Assembly (NCBI RefSeq): GCF_014656355.1
Contig: NZ_BNCG01000006.1
Span: forward strand, 54,275 to 97,087
From: Camelimonas fluminis
Lineage (GTDB): Bacteria > Pseudomonadota > Alphaproteobacteria > Rhizobiales > Beijerinckiaceae
DNA: 42,813 nt
Direction: 5' to 3'
Below the pieces are notes generated by a model. It was not told the DNA's origin and did no database searches. It saw nothing but the letters and a program-made list of their open reading frames with translations. A program made the translations under genes and the position numbers. How positions within the stretch are numbered: the first letter of the stretch is position 1; every line of letters begins with the position of its first letter. Positions 30,494 through 38,655 of this stretch are shown here, piece by piece.

Positions 30494-31122
30494 TGCAAAC
30501 GGCTCCACGCTGAAACCTGACAGGAAAAAGGGACGGCGAAATGACAACCGGAGCGGAAGCTCCGCAGGCTGGGAGGCAAAGCGCAAACTGCGCCAGGGCG
30601 GCGGCGAATATGTGGCGCCTGGCGTGCTCCCGGAAAACGGGCGTGCGACGCCAGCGGGACGAATCGCCCTCTCGCATCATGCCTTTCGGGGCGCCGCGCG
30701 GCCAGACTGAAGTTGCGTCACGGCAACGCCACGCCCCAAAAGCCGGTGCGTCCGGGAGCCATTGGGGTTTGGAAACGGGAGGCGGAGAAGCGACTTCTCG
30801 CCTCCCCGGACGGCGCGACATTGCTCAAGGGACATGCGTGATGCTGATTTGGGCTTTGCAGATCGCGACTGCGCCGGCATTTCCGCGATGTGGTCGTGGT
30901 GGCGACAGCCTTCCCCCGGGACGGGTGGGCCGCGGCGATATCCATCTGGCGTCCGCCCGTTTCCGGGGGCGCCGCGATTAACGGATTCGATTTATTTGGC
31001 GCAGTATATAACCGCGTCATCACCTGGCCGGGCGCGGTCCCGGCCCGACGGCGTTCCTGGCGTCAGGCCTGCCAGCCCGCGCGCCTTCCGCGCCGTCATC
31101 CAGACAAGGAAACCGGATACCC
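30494..31122. other. Long divergent intergenic region between the DUF1036 and gapR genes
   Basis: About 629 bp, the longest gene-free stretch of the window. It contains an inverted repeat at 30777-30807 (gggaggc-g-gagaag / cttctc-gcctccc, three-base loop, no T-run). An AT-rich patch at 30977-31012 (gattaacggattcgattta, then tatata) is the likely gapR promoter. The small open frames here do not look like proteins. Confidence 0.5.
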
Positions 31123-31389
31123 ATGAGCAATCCCGGCATGGCCGACGTCGCCGACTCTGGCGTCGCCGCAGACGAGCTGAAGCAGTTTATCGAGCGTCTC
31201 GAGCGTCTCGAAGAGGAGAAGGCAGGCATCGCCGGCGATATCAAGGAAGTGTTCGCCGAGCTGAAGGGGCGGGGCTTCGACTCCAAGGCCGTCCGCCAGA
31301 TCCTGCGCATCCGCAAGAAAGACCAGGCGGAGCGCCAGGAAGAGGAAGCCATTCTGGAGCTTTACCTGCAGGCGCTCGGCATGGCGTGA
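31123..31389 (+). CDS. gapR: GapR family DNA-binding protein (DUF2312)
   Basis: An 88-residue protein of the DUF2312 family, whose Caulobacter member GapR is a nucleoid-associated protein that binds AT-rich, overtwisted DNA ahead of replication forks and supports cell-cycle progress. The core [20 protein letters not shown] forms the N-terminal coiled coil; [15 protein letters not shown] and [20 protein letters not shown] match GapR, including the basic [10 protein letters not shown] helix end, then LELYLQALG. Length matches. The gene is single, divergent from the DUF1036-pyk unit and closed by a very strong terminator. Confidence 0.93.
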   Translation: MSNPGMADVADSGVAADELKQFIERLERLEEEKAGIAGDIKEVFAELKGRGFDSKAVRQILRIRKKDQAERQEEEAILELYLQALGMA

Positions 31390-31476
31390 GTCCGCAGCCT
31401 CCCGGAACGATCGTCCTGCGATGTTCCAGGAGCTGAAGGCTCTCCACCGACCGGGCAACGGCGCGTGCGCCAGCCA

Positions 31477-31521
31477 AGCACAAAAAAACCCTGGCCGGCC
31501 GGCCAGGGTTTTTTTTGTGCT
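31477..31521. terminator. Bidirectional terminator between gapR and the DUF882 gene
   Basis: A nearly perfect 45-bp palindrome: AGCAC, seven A, CCCTGGCCGG meeting CCGGCCAGGG, eight T, GTGCT. It serves the convergent genes on both sides. Confidence 0.92.
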
Positions 31522-31559
31522 GATGACATTTGCCGGAATTGGCGTCGCGCCGCCTGCCG

Positions 31560-33470
31560 TCAGTCGACTTTCCGCCGCGCCAGCAAGGCCCGGGCGAACG
31601 CGGCGCCGGTGTCATCCTTGTCCTCGCTGGAGAATGTGGCGTCAGAGTAGGCGTTGGCGATGCGATCCGGCAGGTTGCCGCCGGCCTTTTCCGGTTTGCG
31701 CGGGGAAGCGGCGGCGGCCGTTTCAGGCGGGCGCCGGTTCTCGCCAGCCGGCGCGCTGCGGGCAGCCGGCTGCTTCCTGTCGATCTTCCCCGAAGGACGC
31801 TCGGCTTTGGGGGCCACGGCGGCGCCGCGCAACTCCATGGGGCGCTGGGGCGGCAACGGCGACAGGGCCGAGGTCGTTTCAGGCGACGCGGCGTAGGCCA
31901 GCGCATCGCCAGCCACGGCCGGTTTGCGCCGCCCCGCGGTCATGGCGGCCACGGCGCGCGCTTCAGGCGAGGGGCCGGCAAGGTCGGCGGGGCGTGCTGG
32001 CGGCAGCGGCGCGGAGGCGACAGCCGCAGGCGCGGCGTCCTCCGTCGCGACGGCCGGCGCCTCGGGCGCGTCGTCCTGCGCGTTGCCTGGCCCGGCTCCC
32101 GGAGCCGACGCGCTTCCCAGCCCTCTGGGGCGGACGGGCGGCAACGGCGCCATGGCGGCGTCGATGGCGTTGGCGGCCACGGCGTCGGAGCTGAGCGCCG
32201 CGGTGGCCATGTTGAGTTCCGGATCATCCGGACGACGCGGCGGCAGCGGCACGATGCCCATCTGCGGGCTGGCTTCGGGCTGGCCGTCGTCATCAGGCCG
32301 CATGGCGGCCAGCGAGGCGGGGTCCTGCGGACGCGAGGCCGGCACGGGAGCCATTTCGGCGATGCGGCTCGGCTGTGGTTCCAGCGGCGGCAGGCGATCG
32401 GCGGACGGCGGCGGCGCGGCCGCCACGGCGACCGGCTGGGCCTGCTGCTGTTTGCCGCCGCCAAAGAAGCCGAGCAGACCGGCGTCGCCCGTTGTCTGGT
32501 TGCCTTCAGCCCAGGCCACCTGCTGGGCGGTGGCGGCGGCTTCCTTCGCGGTGCGCGGCTTGTAAGGCGGCGCGACGGCGATCGCCTTCTGCTCGGCGAC
32601 GTCCTCGCCTTCGTCGGAGCCGCCGCCAAACAGCCTGGCCCAGAAGCCCTTCTTCGATGTGTTTTCCTGCGCGGCGTATGCGGTGGCCCCGGCTACGGAG
32701 CCGCCCCGGGCGAGAATCTCGGCCTTCGCCTGCTCATAGCGCGCCATCGGCCGGCCATTCGCCGGAATGTGAACCGTCTTGCCGTCAGGAAAGATGCTGG
32801 CCAGTTGCTCGTAGGACAGACGCGGCCAGGCTCGCACCGAGCCCACGTCAAGGTGAACGAACGGGTTGTACGAAGAGGGGTAGTAGCCAACGCCGCCGCG
32901 CTGCAGGCGCACGGCCGCTGCCCGGATGCGGGCGGCCGGCACGTCAGGAAGGTAGAAATCCATCGCCTTGCCGAGCATGTGCTGGCTGTGCTCGGCGACC
33001 CGGCCGGAGCGCCGCCGCAGCATGGCGTTGGTGGCGGGCGCGCGATAGGCGGAGAGCACGTGGATCGTCTCGCGCGAACCAAGCTCGCGATGCACTTCCC
33101 ACACCAGATCGAACAGGCGCGGGTCCATGTTGGTGGGCTCCTCGCGTCGCCAGTCGCGCAGGAACCAGTTGAGCTGTTTCAGCGCCGCGCGGTCATAGGA
33201 GCCAAAGCGCTTGAAGGTGACGGAGATCGTCTCCTTGGTGTGGGCGTAATACAGGGTGAGCGTGCGGGTGTCGCCGTTGGCGATGGCGTTCTGCGTTTCC
33301 GAAGCGCCACTAAGCGTGGCGCCTGCCAGTGCGAGGGCGCCGAGACCCAGCCGGACCCCGCCCTTGTCCACGAGGCCGCTTATCCGTCGCCAGACGCCGC
33401 CAGCGATGGACAGGCAGGCCGCGCGTGGGGCCACGGGACGGAAAGGAAAATGGAGTCGTGGCAACGACAA
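31560..33470 (-). CDS. DUF882 (M15/YcbK-like) cell-wall peptidase with proline-rich tail
   Basis: A 636-residue protein. Residues about 35-55 are hydrophobic, followed by ANGDTRTLTLYYAHTKE, the usual mature start of Rhizobiales DUF882 proteins. The DUF882/peptidase M15-like domain (about 75-230) carries the zinc-site pattern SAYRAPATNAMLRR, EHSQHMLGKAMDFYL and NPFVHLDVGSVRAWPR, as in D-Ala-D-Ala/LD-carboxypeptidases that trim peptidoglycan. Residues 250-636 are low-complexity, Ala/Pro-rich, with four spaced copies of PLPPxRP (VPLPPRRP, APLPPVRP, APLPPARP, SPLPPQRP). The longest frame starts at a TTG (33470) with GGGGTG seven bases upstream; a GTG at 33371 is an alternative, so the start is uncertain. 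It neighbours an L,D-transpeptidase gene on the same strand. Confidence 0.85.
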   Translation of the reverse strand: MSLPRLHFPFRPVAPRAACLSIAGGVWRRISGLVDKGGVRLGLGALALAGATLSGASETQNAIANGDTRTLTLYYAHTKETISVTFKRFGSYDRAALKQLNWFLRDWRREEPTNMDPRLFDLVWEVHRELGSRETIHVLSAYRAPATNAMLRRRSGRVAEHSQHMLGKAMDFYLPDVPAARIRAAAVRLQRGGVGYYPSSYNPFVHLDVGSVRAWPRLSYEQLASIFPDGKTVHIPANGRPMARYEQAKAEILARGGSVAGATAYAAQENTSKKGFWARLFGGGSDEGEDVAEQKAIAVAPPYKPRTAKEAAATAQQVAWAEGNQTTGDAGLLGFFGGGKQQQAQPVAVAAAPPPSADRLPPLEPQPSRIAEMAPVPASRPQDPASLAAMRPDDDGQPEASPQMGIVPLPPRRPDDPELNMATAALSSDAVAANAIDAAMAPLPPVRPRGLGSASAPGAGPGNAQDDAPEAPAVATEDAAPAAVASAPLPPARPADLAGPSPEARAVAAMTAGRRKPAVAGDALAYAASPETTSALSPLPPQRPMELRGAAVAPKAERPSGKIDRKQPAARSAPAGENRRPPETAAAASPRKPEKAGGNLPDRIANAYSDATFSSEDKDDTGAAFARALLARRKVD

Positions 33471-33810
33471 GCTGGTTCACCCCTGATGGATGGCCGGTGG
33501 GCGCGTCGCGCTCCACGCGCCGGCCATAACCGCCCATATAACCAGCCCTCTGGGCCGGCTGGCTGTTCTTGCGTCGGGCAGGGAAGCCGCCAGCATAATT
33601 GCGGATCCCTGCGCCAGACTTTTCGACCAGAAGCCTTAATGCGAGGTTAGCCTGCTTCGCCGTTTCCCGCCATAAACCTGGGCGCCTGCGATGCATTTTT
33701 TGGCAATCAATTGATGGAGCGGCGTTTTTCCATGTGACGCCTGTGTGTCATTTCTGAACGGGCGTCTGGCGCCCGTCTGCTGCATGGCTCTGGCCGCGCA
33801 GCAGATCCGG
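33471..33810. other. Intergenic region between the DUF882 and L,D-transpeptidase genes
   Basis: 340 bp. A 7-bp inverted repeat with five-base loop at 33758-33776 (acgggcg/cgcccgt) follows the transpeptidase stop and may be a weak terminator, but lacks a T-run. No gene seen. Confidence 0.4.
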
Positions 33811-36264
33811 TCAGCGGCGCGTCTGGCTGAGGGCCGCCTGCATGCGGCGATCCAGCCCATAAATATCCTCGCGGGCGTGCAGCTTGCCGGCCTCATCCAC
33901 CGAAGCGGTAAAATAGGCGAGATGGATCGGCAGCGGCTCCTGCAGGCGCACCGTTCGCTCGCCGCGACCGATCAGTTTCCTGATTCGCGCCTGCGACCAT
34001 TGCGGCCCCAGCACCAGCTCCGCGAAGCGCAGCGGATCGTCGACCCGCACGCAACCATGGCTGAACGCGCGCCGGTCCCGGCCGAACAGGGCGCGTGACG
34101 GCGTGTCGTGCAGATAGACGGCGTGATCGTTGGGGAACATGAACTTGATGTGCCCGAGGGCGTTGCGCTCGCCCGGTGGCTGGCGCACGTGGATGCTGTT
34201 GCCCCGGCGCACCACCTCATAGCCGCGCCGGGCCGCATAGTTCGGGTCGCGGGCCAGCCCGGGCAGGAATTCCTTCTTCAGGATCGAGGGCGGAACGTTC
34301 CAGTACGGATTGACCACGGCGTATTGCATCGTGTCCGAGAACACCGGCGTCGGCGTTTCCGCCTTGCCGACCACCACGCGCGCCTCATGCGACAGGCGGT
34401 GGTCGCGCACGACGCGCATCCGGTACTCCGGAATGTTCACAAAAATGTAGCTGGGTCCCAGATTCCGCGGCAGCCAGCGCCAGCGCTCCATGTTGACGAC
34501 AAGGGCTGTCTCGTCCTGGGCCGCGGGCACCCGGTCGCCGGCCATGGCCACCACGGTCTGCCGGGTCAGGACGCCGGTGGGCTTCAGGCCGCGCTGGCGC
34601 TGGAATTCCGCCACCGCCGCCGCCAGCGCTCCGTCATAGAGCACGTCCTCCGACGGCGTCAGGCCAAGGCGGCTGCGCACCAGCGAAACGCGCGGATCGC
34701 TCATGCCGATGCGCAGGGCCGGGCCTTCAGGCACCCGCGCCATGGGCGGCTCCGGCGGACGGGACGCGCGCAATTCGATCAGCTTGCCGCGCAGGGCGAG
34801 ATAGCCGGGATGCTTCGGATTGTAGTCGCCGAGCAACGCGGAGACGTCGCCGTTCCCGGCCGAAGCCTCTGCCAGACGGGTCAGCACGGCGGCCGCGCCA
34901 GGCAAATCCAGCTTCGGGGTGATCAGCCGGGACAGACGCGGCAGGTCGATGCGGCCGCCCGAGGCGTCGCGGGCGTATTTCACCGCATTGACCGACTGGC
35001 GGATTTCGGCGGCGGCGAGCACGTCCGGCGTGGCCGCGACGGCCGGCAGATCCGCCGCCGGATAGTCCGCCGGCTCCATGCCTTCTTCCCAGGCGTGCTC
35101 CAGCTTGCCCTGCACGGCGCGGGCGGCGGCCTTCCACTGGCCGTGCTCGATCCACAGCGGCGCGGTGCGCTCCGCATAGAATTTGCGCAGCTCCGCCTGT
35201 TGGGCGGCGTCGAGGCGGCTGCCGGCGAAGGCGGCCGGCGTTTCGAGCAGGGCGCGGGCCTGCAGGAGGATGGAATCGGCCTGGATCGCGCTGGCGTCGA
35301 CTTCGGGCGGCGACGGCAGCTCGGGGAAGGCTTGCGTCGCCCCGTCGCTGGAGGGCGACGCCTTGGGGAGCGACGCGGTTTGCCCGTCGGCGGCCGGACT
35401 GTTGACGCCGGTCGCGCCGGGAGTTGCTCCCCCGGCAGGCGCCGCGACAGCAGGGCGCATGGCGTCTCCGGCGCGGGGCGTTTCGCCCGGAAGGGGAGAC
35501 GTGGAAGCCGCCTCGTTGTGCGCGGCGCTGGCGGATGGCGCGCGGCTGATCGAAGCCGTGACGTCAGCGCTGGCGCCCGCTGGCGGCGCGCCCGCGTGGG
35601 GTTGGTCTTGCGTCTGCGCGTGGGGAGCGGGGGCGAGGGTGGAGGGCGGCGGAGCAAGGAGTGTCTGGGCCGGGGCGGGCGGCGCCGGCAGGGGCTCGTG
35701 ATAAAGCGTGATAATCTGCTGCGACCGGTCCGTCCGCCGGGTTTGCTGCATGTCCTCATCGTCGGAGCCGTCCGGCGTCTCCGGGCGGGGCTGTTCCTGA
35801 TCGTACCCCCGGTCCCCATCATCATCGTCGCGACGCGCGTCGGGATGCTCCGGCGCCGCCCGGTACTGCTGGTCAGCCTGTCCGCGCCCGTCATATCGGG
35901 GCGCGCTGTCCTCAGGGGCGTCGTGGTCCTGCCGGAGTTCCTCCCGCGGCGTCTGGCCCCGGGGCTCCTGCTCAGCCGGCTCCTGTTCCTGCTCCTGGTC
36001 CCGTTCCTGGGAGGGCTGCTCCTGAGGCTCCTGCTCCTGCGGCTCCTGTTCCTGCGGCTCCTGTTCCCCGGGGGGCTGTCCGCCCCAATCCCTGGCGTCA
36101 TCGTCATCGCTGGACTGCGCATCCTGCGAATCCAGCGACCACGCCTGGGCGGCGTCCCGGGGCAGGGGGCGGGAATAGGGTTGCGCCCCGGCGACGCCGC
36201 TCACGGCCAGCGCCGTGGCGAGGGCAAAAACGCTCAGTATCGACCTGTCAGCACGCAGCGTCAT
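33811..36264 (-). CDS. L,D-transpeptidase, YcbB/LdtD type, with long acidic linker
   Basis: An 817-residue exported enzyme predicted to make 3-3 peptide cross-links in peptidoglycan. The ATG at 36264 starts a signal peptide (MTLRADRSILSVFALATALA..., cleavage near VAGA) with GGGGAG ten bases upstream; a TTG six codons earlier opens the frame. Residues about 50-200 are extremely acidic and Gln/Pro/Glu-rich, including tandem EQEPQ units; about 200-320 are Pro/Ala/Ser-rich. The scaffold domain follows (about 325-520), then a peptidoglycan-binding domain (LRIGMSDPRVSLVRSRLGL, AVAEFQRQRGLKPTGVLTRQT) and the catalytic domain with VVNPYWNVPPSILKKEFLP and SHGCVRVDDP (Cys about 738). Much longer than usual family members because of the linkers. 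Confidence 0.93.
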   Translation of the reverse strand: MTLRADRSILSVFALATALAVSGVAGAQPYSRPLPRDAAQAWSLDSQDAQSSDDDDARDWGGQPPGEQEPQEQEPQEQEPQEQPSQERDQEQEQEPAEQEPRGQTPREELRQDHDAPEDSAPRYDGRGQADQQYRAAPEHPDARRDDDDGDRGYDQEQPRPETPDGSDDEDMQQTRRTDRSQQIITLYHEPLPAPPAPAQTLLAPPPSTLAPAPHAQTQDQPHAGAPPAGASADVTASISRAPSASAAHNEAASTSPLPGETPRAGDAMRPAVAAPAGGATPGATGVNSPAADGQTASLPKASPSSDGATQAFPELPSPPEVDASAIQADSILLQARALLETPAAFAGSRLDAAQQAELRKFYAERTAPLWIEHGQWKAAARAVQGKLEHAWEEGMEPADYPAADLPAVAATPDVLAAAEIRQSVNAVKYARDASGGRIDLPRLSRLITPKLDLPGAAAVLTRLAEASAGNGDVSALLGDYNPKHPGYLALRGKLIELRASRPPEPPMARVPEGPALRIGMSDPRVSLVRSRLGLTPSEDVLYDGALAAAVAEFQRQRGLKPTGVLTRQTVVAMAGDRVPAAQDETALVVNMERWRWLPRNLGPSYIFVNIPEYRMRVVRDHRLSHEARVVVGKAETPTPVFSDTMQYAVVNPYWNVPPSILKKEFLPGLARDPNYAARRGYEVVRRGNSIHVRQPPGERNALGHIKFMFPNDHAVYLHDTPSRALFGRDRRAFSHGCVRVDDPLRFAELVLGPQWSQARIRKLIGRGERTVRLQEPLPIHLAYFTASVDEAGKLHAREDIYGLDRRMQAALSQTRR

Positions 36265-36556
36265 GCCAGCATGGCTCCCCAAACCTTGGTGTCTGCGCGC
36301 CGCTCACGTCCGGCGCCGTCCCGATGATGTTTCGCACCAAAACCCGATGAGTCTGATTTCATCGGGCCTCGATGAAGCCCGAGCGGCGCAAGGCGCGTCC
36401 TGCCAGGACATGCGTCACGCTGGCTTGAGCCTGGCAGGTCACGGATGCGTCAGCATCCTCGCGACCTGATTCAGTCTGGCGAATTGACGCTGATTCGCCT
36501 GGGATTAAGTAAATCAGGATTGCGTCAGAGAGCCTCAGCGCCCCTGCCGGATGCGC

Positions 36557-38200
36557 TCAGGACCGCTGGGCCGCCGCGCCCTCCGGCCAGCTTCGGGCCG
36601 CGTCGCAATCCGCCAGCGCGTCCCGCTCCGGCATCATGTCCAGATCTTTCAGCTTCCGGTAGAGCGTGGACCGGCCAATCCCCAGGCGACGCGACACCTC
36701 TGACATCTGGCCGCGATAGTGGCGCACCGCGAAGCGGATGACGCCGGCCTCGATTTCCGCCAGCGGCCGGAGGTCGCCCTGGCCGTCAAAAATATCCAGA
36801 ATGTCGTGAATCTGGCCGCCAGAGCCGGACAGGCCCGCCGGCTGGGCAGCGCCGCCGCCCGTGATGTCTTCCGTCAGCCAGAATCCGGCGTCGCTGGCCA
36901 GTTCACCGGCGGCGCGGAGCGGCGCGACGTGGTCCGCAGTGATAATTGGGCCAGTCGCCGCATGGGCGGCGCGCAGGACGCGCGCCCGCAACTGGCTGGC
37001 GTTGCCTGGCCAGTCTTCCGATCGCAGTTGCTGCAACGCGGCGTCGCTGAATGCGTCCGGCAATTCGCGCTGCAGCGGCGCGGCGCGTCCGGCGCGCAGG
37101 CGCTCCAACATGGCTTGGGCCATGGCTGAAATATCCTCCGGCCGCAGGGCCAGCGGCGTCAGGGTGAGCGGCGCGACCGAGAGCAGATAATACAGGTCCT
37201 CGCGGAACCGGCCTTCGCGCACCAGGTCGATCAGCGGCTGGCGCGATCCGGCGAAGATGCGCAGCGGCGCCACGGCGGCGACGCGGCCGTGGCGGGCGCC
37301 GCGACGGCGCAACAGCTCCGCCAGCTCCGCCTGGGCGGCGGTCGGCCAGCGGTCGACGTTGCGCAGATACAGCGACCCGCCAGCCTCGTCGTTGATCAGG
37401 CCGCGCTCCACGTCGACGCCCATGGCGATGGTCGCGGCGTCGAGGCCCGCGCGCAGCATGGGCGCGTCGAGCTGGCGCAGCGGGCGCTGTCGTCGCATGC
37501 CGGCGGCGTGCAACGCCCGGATCAGGGTGAACTTTCCGGAGCCCCGCGCGCCTTCCACCAGCACCGGCAAGCCGGTGCGCAGGGCGCGTCGGCCCTGGGC
37601 GACGGCGCGGGCCATGGTTTCGCCAGCCGCCGCGAGGTCGTCCAGCGACAGTTCGGCGCGGCGTTCGCCACGCCGCCCGCCGGGCGCATCGCCAGGGGGG
37701 TGCTGCAACCGTTCCTGCAGGCTGCGCATCTGCCGCTCGGGCGTGACGCCAGCCAGAAATTCAACGCCGGCGTCCTGTAAAACCGCCGCATCAAGAGGCG
37801 CCTGCGGCGGCGGCGCCAACAGCGGCGCGCTGACGCCGCGCGTCCGCAAGATTTCGAGCAGATCGAGCACGGACGCGGCTTCACCCGCATCGGCGGCGAC
37901 CACCGCCCTGACGCCGTCCGTCTGTCCGGCGACAGCATTGTGCGCAGCAAGAATGTTCTGCACGGCGGCAAGCCCGGGGGCGACCCGAAGGACCACGCGT
38001 TCCTGGGCCGCGAATGCGGCGAGCGCGGCGCGCAACTGCCGGTCCGGCTGACCGTCGCAGACCACCAGCACCACGTCGTCAGTCAGCGCGTCCGCCGGAG
38101 GCCGGTCATGCGCCGGACTGGCCGACTCACCGGAAAACCGTGCGCCGCTGACGCGAGGCGCGCTGTTGCTGGGCTGTGTCGCCATGACCGGGATCGCCAT
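36557..38200 (-). CDS. NtrC-like Fis-type regulator with degenerate AAA+ domain
   Basis: A 547-residue protein laid out like a sigma-54 activator. Residues 40-165 resemble a receiver fold without a recognisable phospho-Asp. Residues 185-420 resemble the AAA+ domain: Walker A-like GARGSGKF (217-224), REGRFREDLYYLLSVAPLTL and WPGNASQLRARV (the usual 'WPGNvReL'). Residues 490-530 are the Fis helix-turn-helix (VSRRLGIGRSTLYRKLKDLD). The GAFTGA loop that contacts sigma-54 is missing, and the Walker B region reads GGSLYLRNVD instead of GGTLFLDEIGD. It is therefore unlikely to open sigma-54 promoters, and more likely acts as a DNA-binding repressor or sigma-70-type regulator. Start: ATG 38200, or ATG 38185. 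No clear ribosome site. Confidence 0.85.
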   Translation of the reverse strand: MAIPVMATQPSNSAPRVSGARFSGESASPAHDRPPADALTDDVVLVVCDGQPDRQLRAALAAFAAQERVVLRVAPGLAAVQNILAAHNAVAGQTDGVRAVVAADAGEAASVLDLLEILRTRGVSAPLLAPPPQAPLDAAVLQDAGVEFLAGVTPERQMRSLQERLQHPPGDAPGGRRGERRAELSLDDLAAAGETMARAVAQGRRALRTGLPVLVEGARGSGKFTLIRALHAAGMRRQRPLRQLDAPMLRAGLDAATIAMGVDVERGLINDEAGGSLYLRNVDRWPTAAQAELAELLRRRGARHGRVAAVAPLRIFAGSRQPLIDLVREGRFREDLYYLLSVAPLTLTPLALRPEDISAMAQAMLERLRAGRAAPLQRELPDAFSDAALQQLRSEDWPGNASQLRARVLRAAHAATGPIITADHVAPLRAAGELASDAGFWLTEDITGGGAAQPAGLSGSGGQIHDILDIFDGQGDLRPLAEIEAGVIRFAVRHYRGQMSEVSRRLGIGRSTLYRKLKDLDMMPERDALADCDAARSWPEGAAAQRS

Positions 38201-38655
38201 TCGCGGCTGTCGCTTTCATGCTCCGGGCAAAATTCCGGTCAGGCTGGCCGGTTATCCGCCCTGTCCTTCTGCCCGCGTCATTCGCCATGCCGGGAAGGCT
38301 GGCGCAGGTCTGCCGACGGGCTCTCAGGTGTGTCGTTACGGGGCATGCTGGCGCACAACGGTAAAGTCCGTGTTAACGCTGTCGGCAGATTTCCCGGATT
38401 GCCGGTGGAATATGCCGCGCTGCGATTCATGGCCGGCCCGGCTGTGGCGCCTCGATGGCTCTGGCCGGCGCCGGGGTCGGGCGCGCGAAGGCGCCCGAAG
38501 ATGACCGCTCCAGCGGTGATGTCCCCCAAAGATGGTCGCCAAAGATCCGCCGCCGTGCGCCAGCGCATTGCCACGCGGCGTTGGCGTCGCCACTTTAGGG
38601 GCGCGGCCGCCGGTTCGCTGGCCGCGCGCTTTGCAAAGAGATCTGGAGAGTTTTG
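38201..38655. other. Divergent intergenic region upstream of pepF
   Basis: 455 bp between the regulator start and pepF, so both promoters should be here. A short palindrome accgct-cc-agcggt lies near 38500. No protein-like frame and no convincing promoter hexamers were found. Confidence 0.4.

Noticed and set aside
30718..31023. A possible 101-residue protein in the gap before gapR
   Set aside because: No ribosome site, biased composition, no domain resemblance, and it overlaps the likely gapR promoter patch.
34108..36327. A 739-codon plus-strand frame opposite the L,D-transpeptidase, with leucine-rich hydrophobic stretches
   Set aside because: The hydrophobic run is the reverse reading of the Glu/Gln/Pro repeat codons; the opposite strand encodes the complete transpeptidase.
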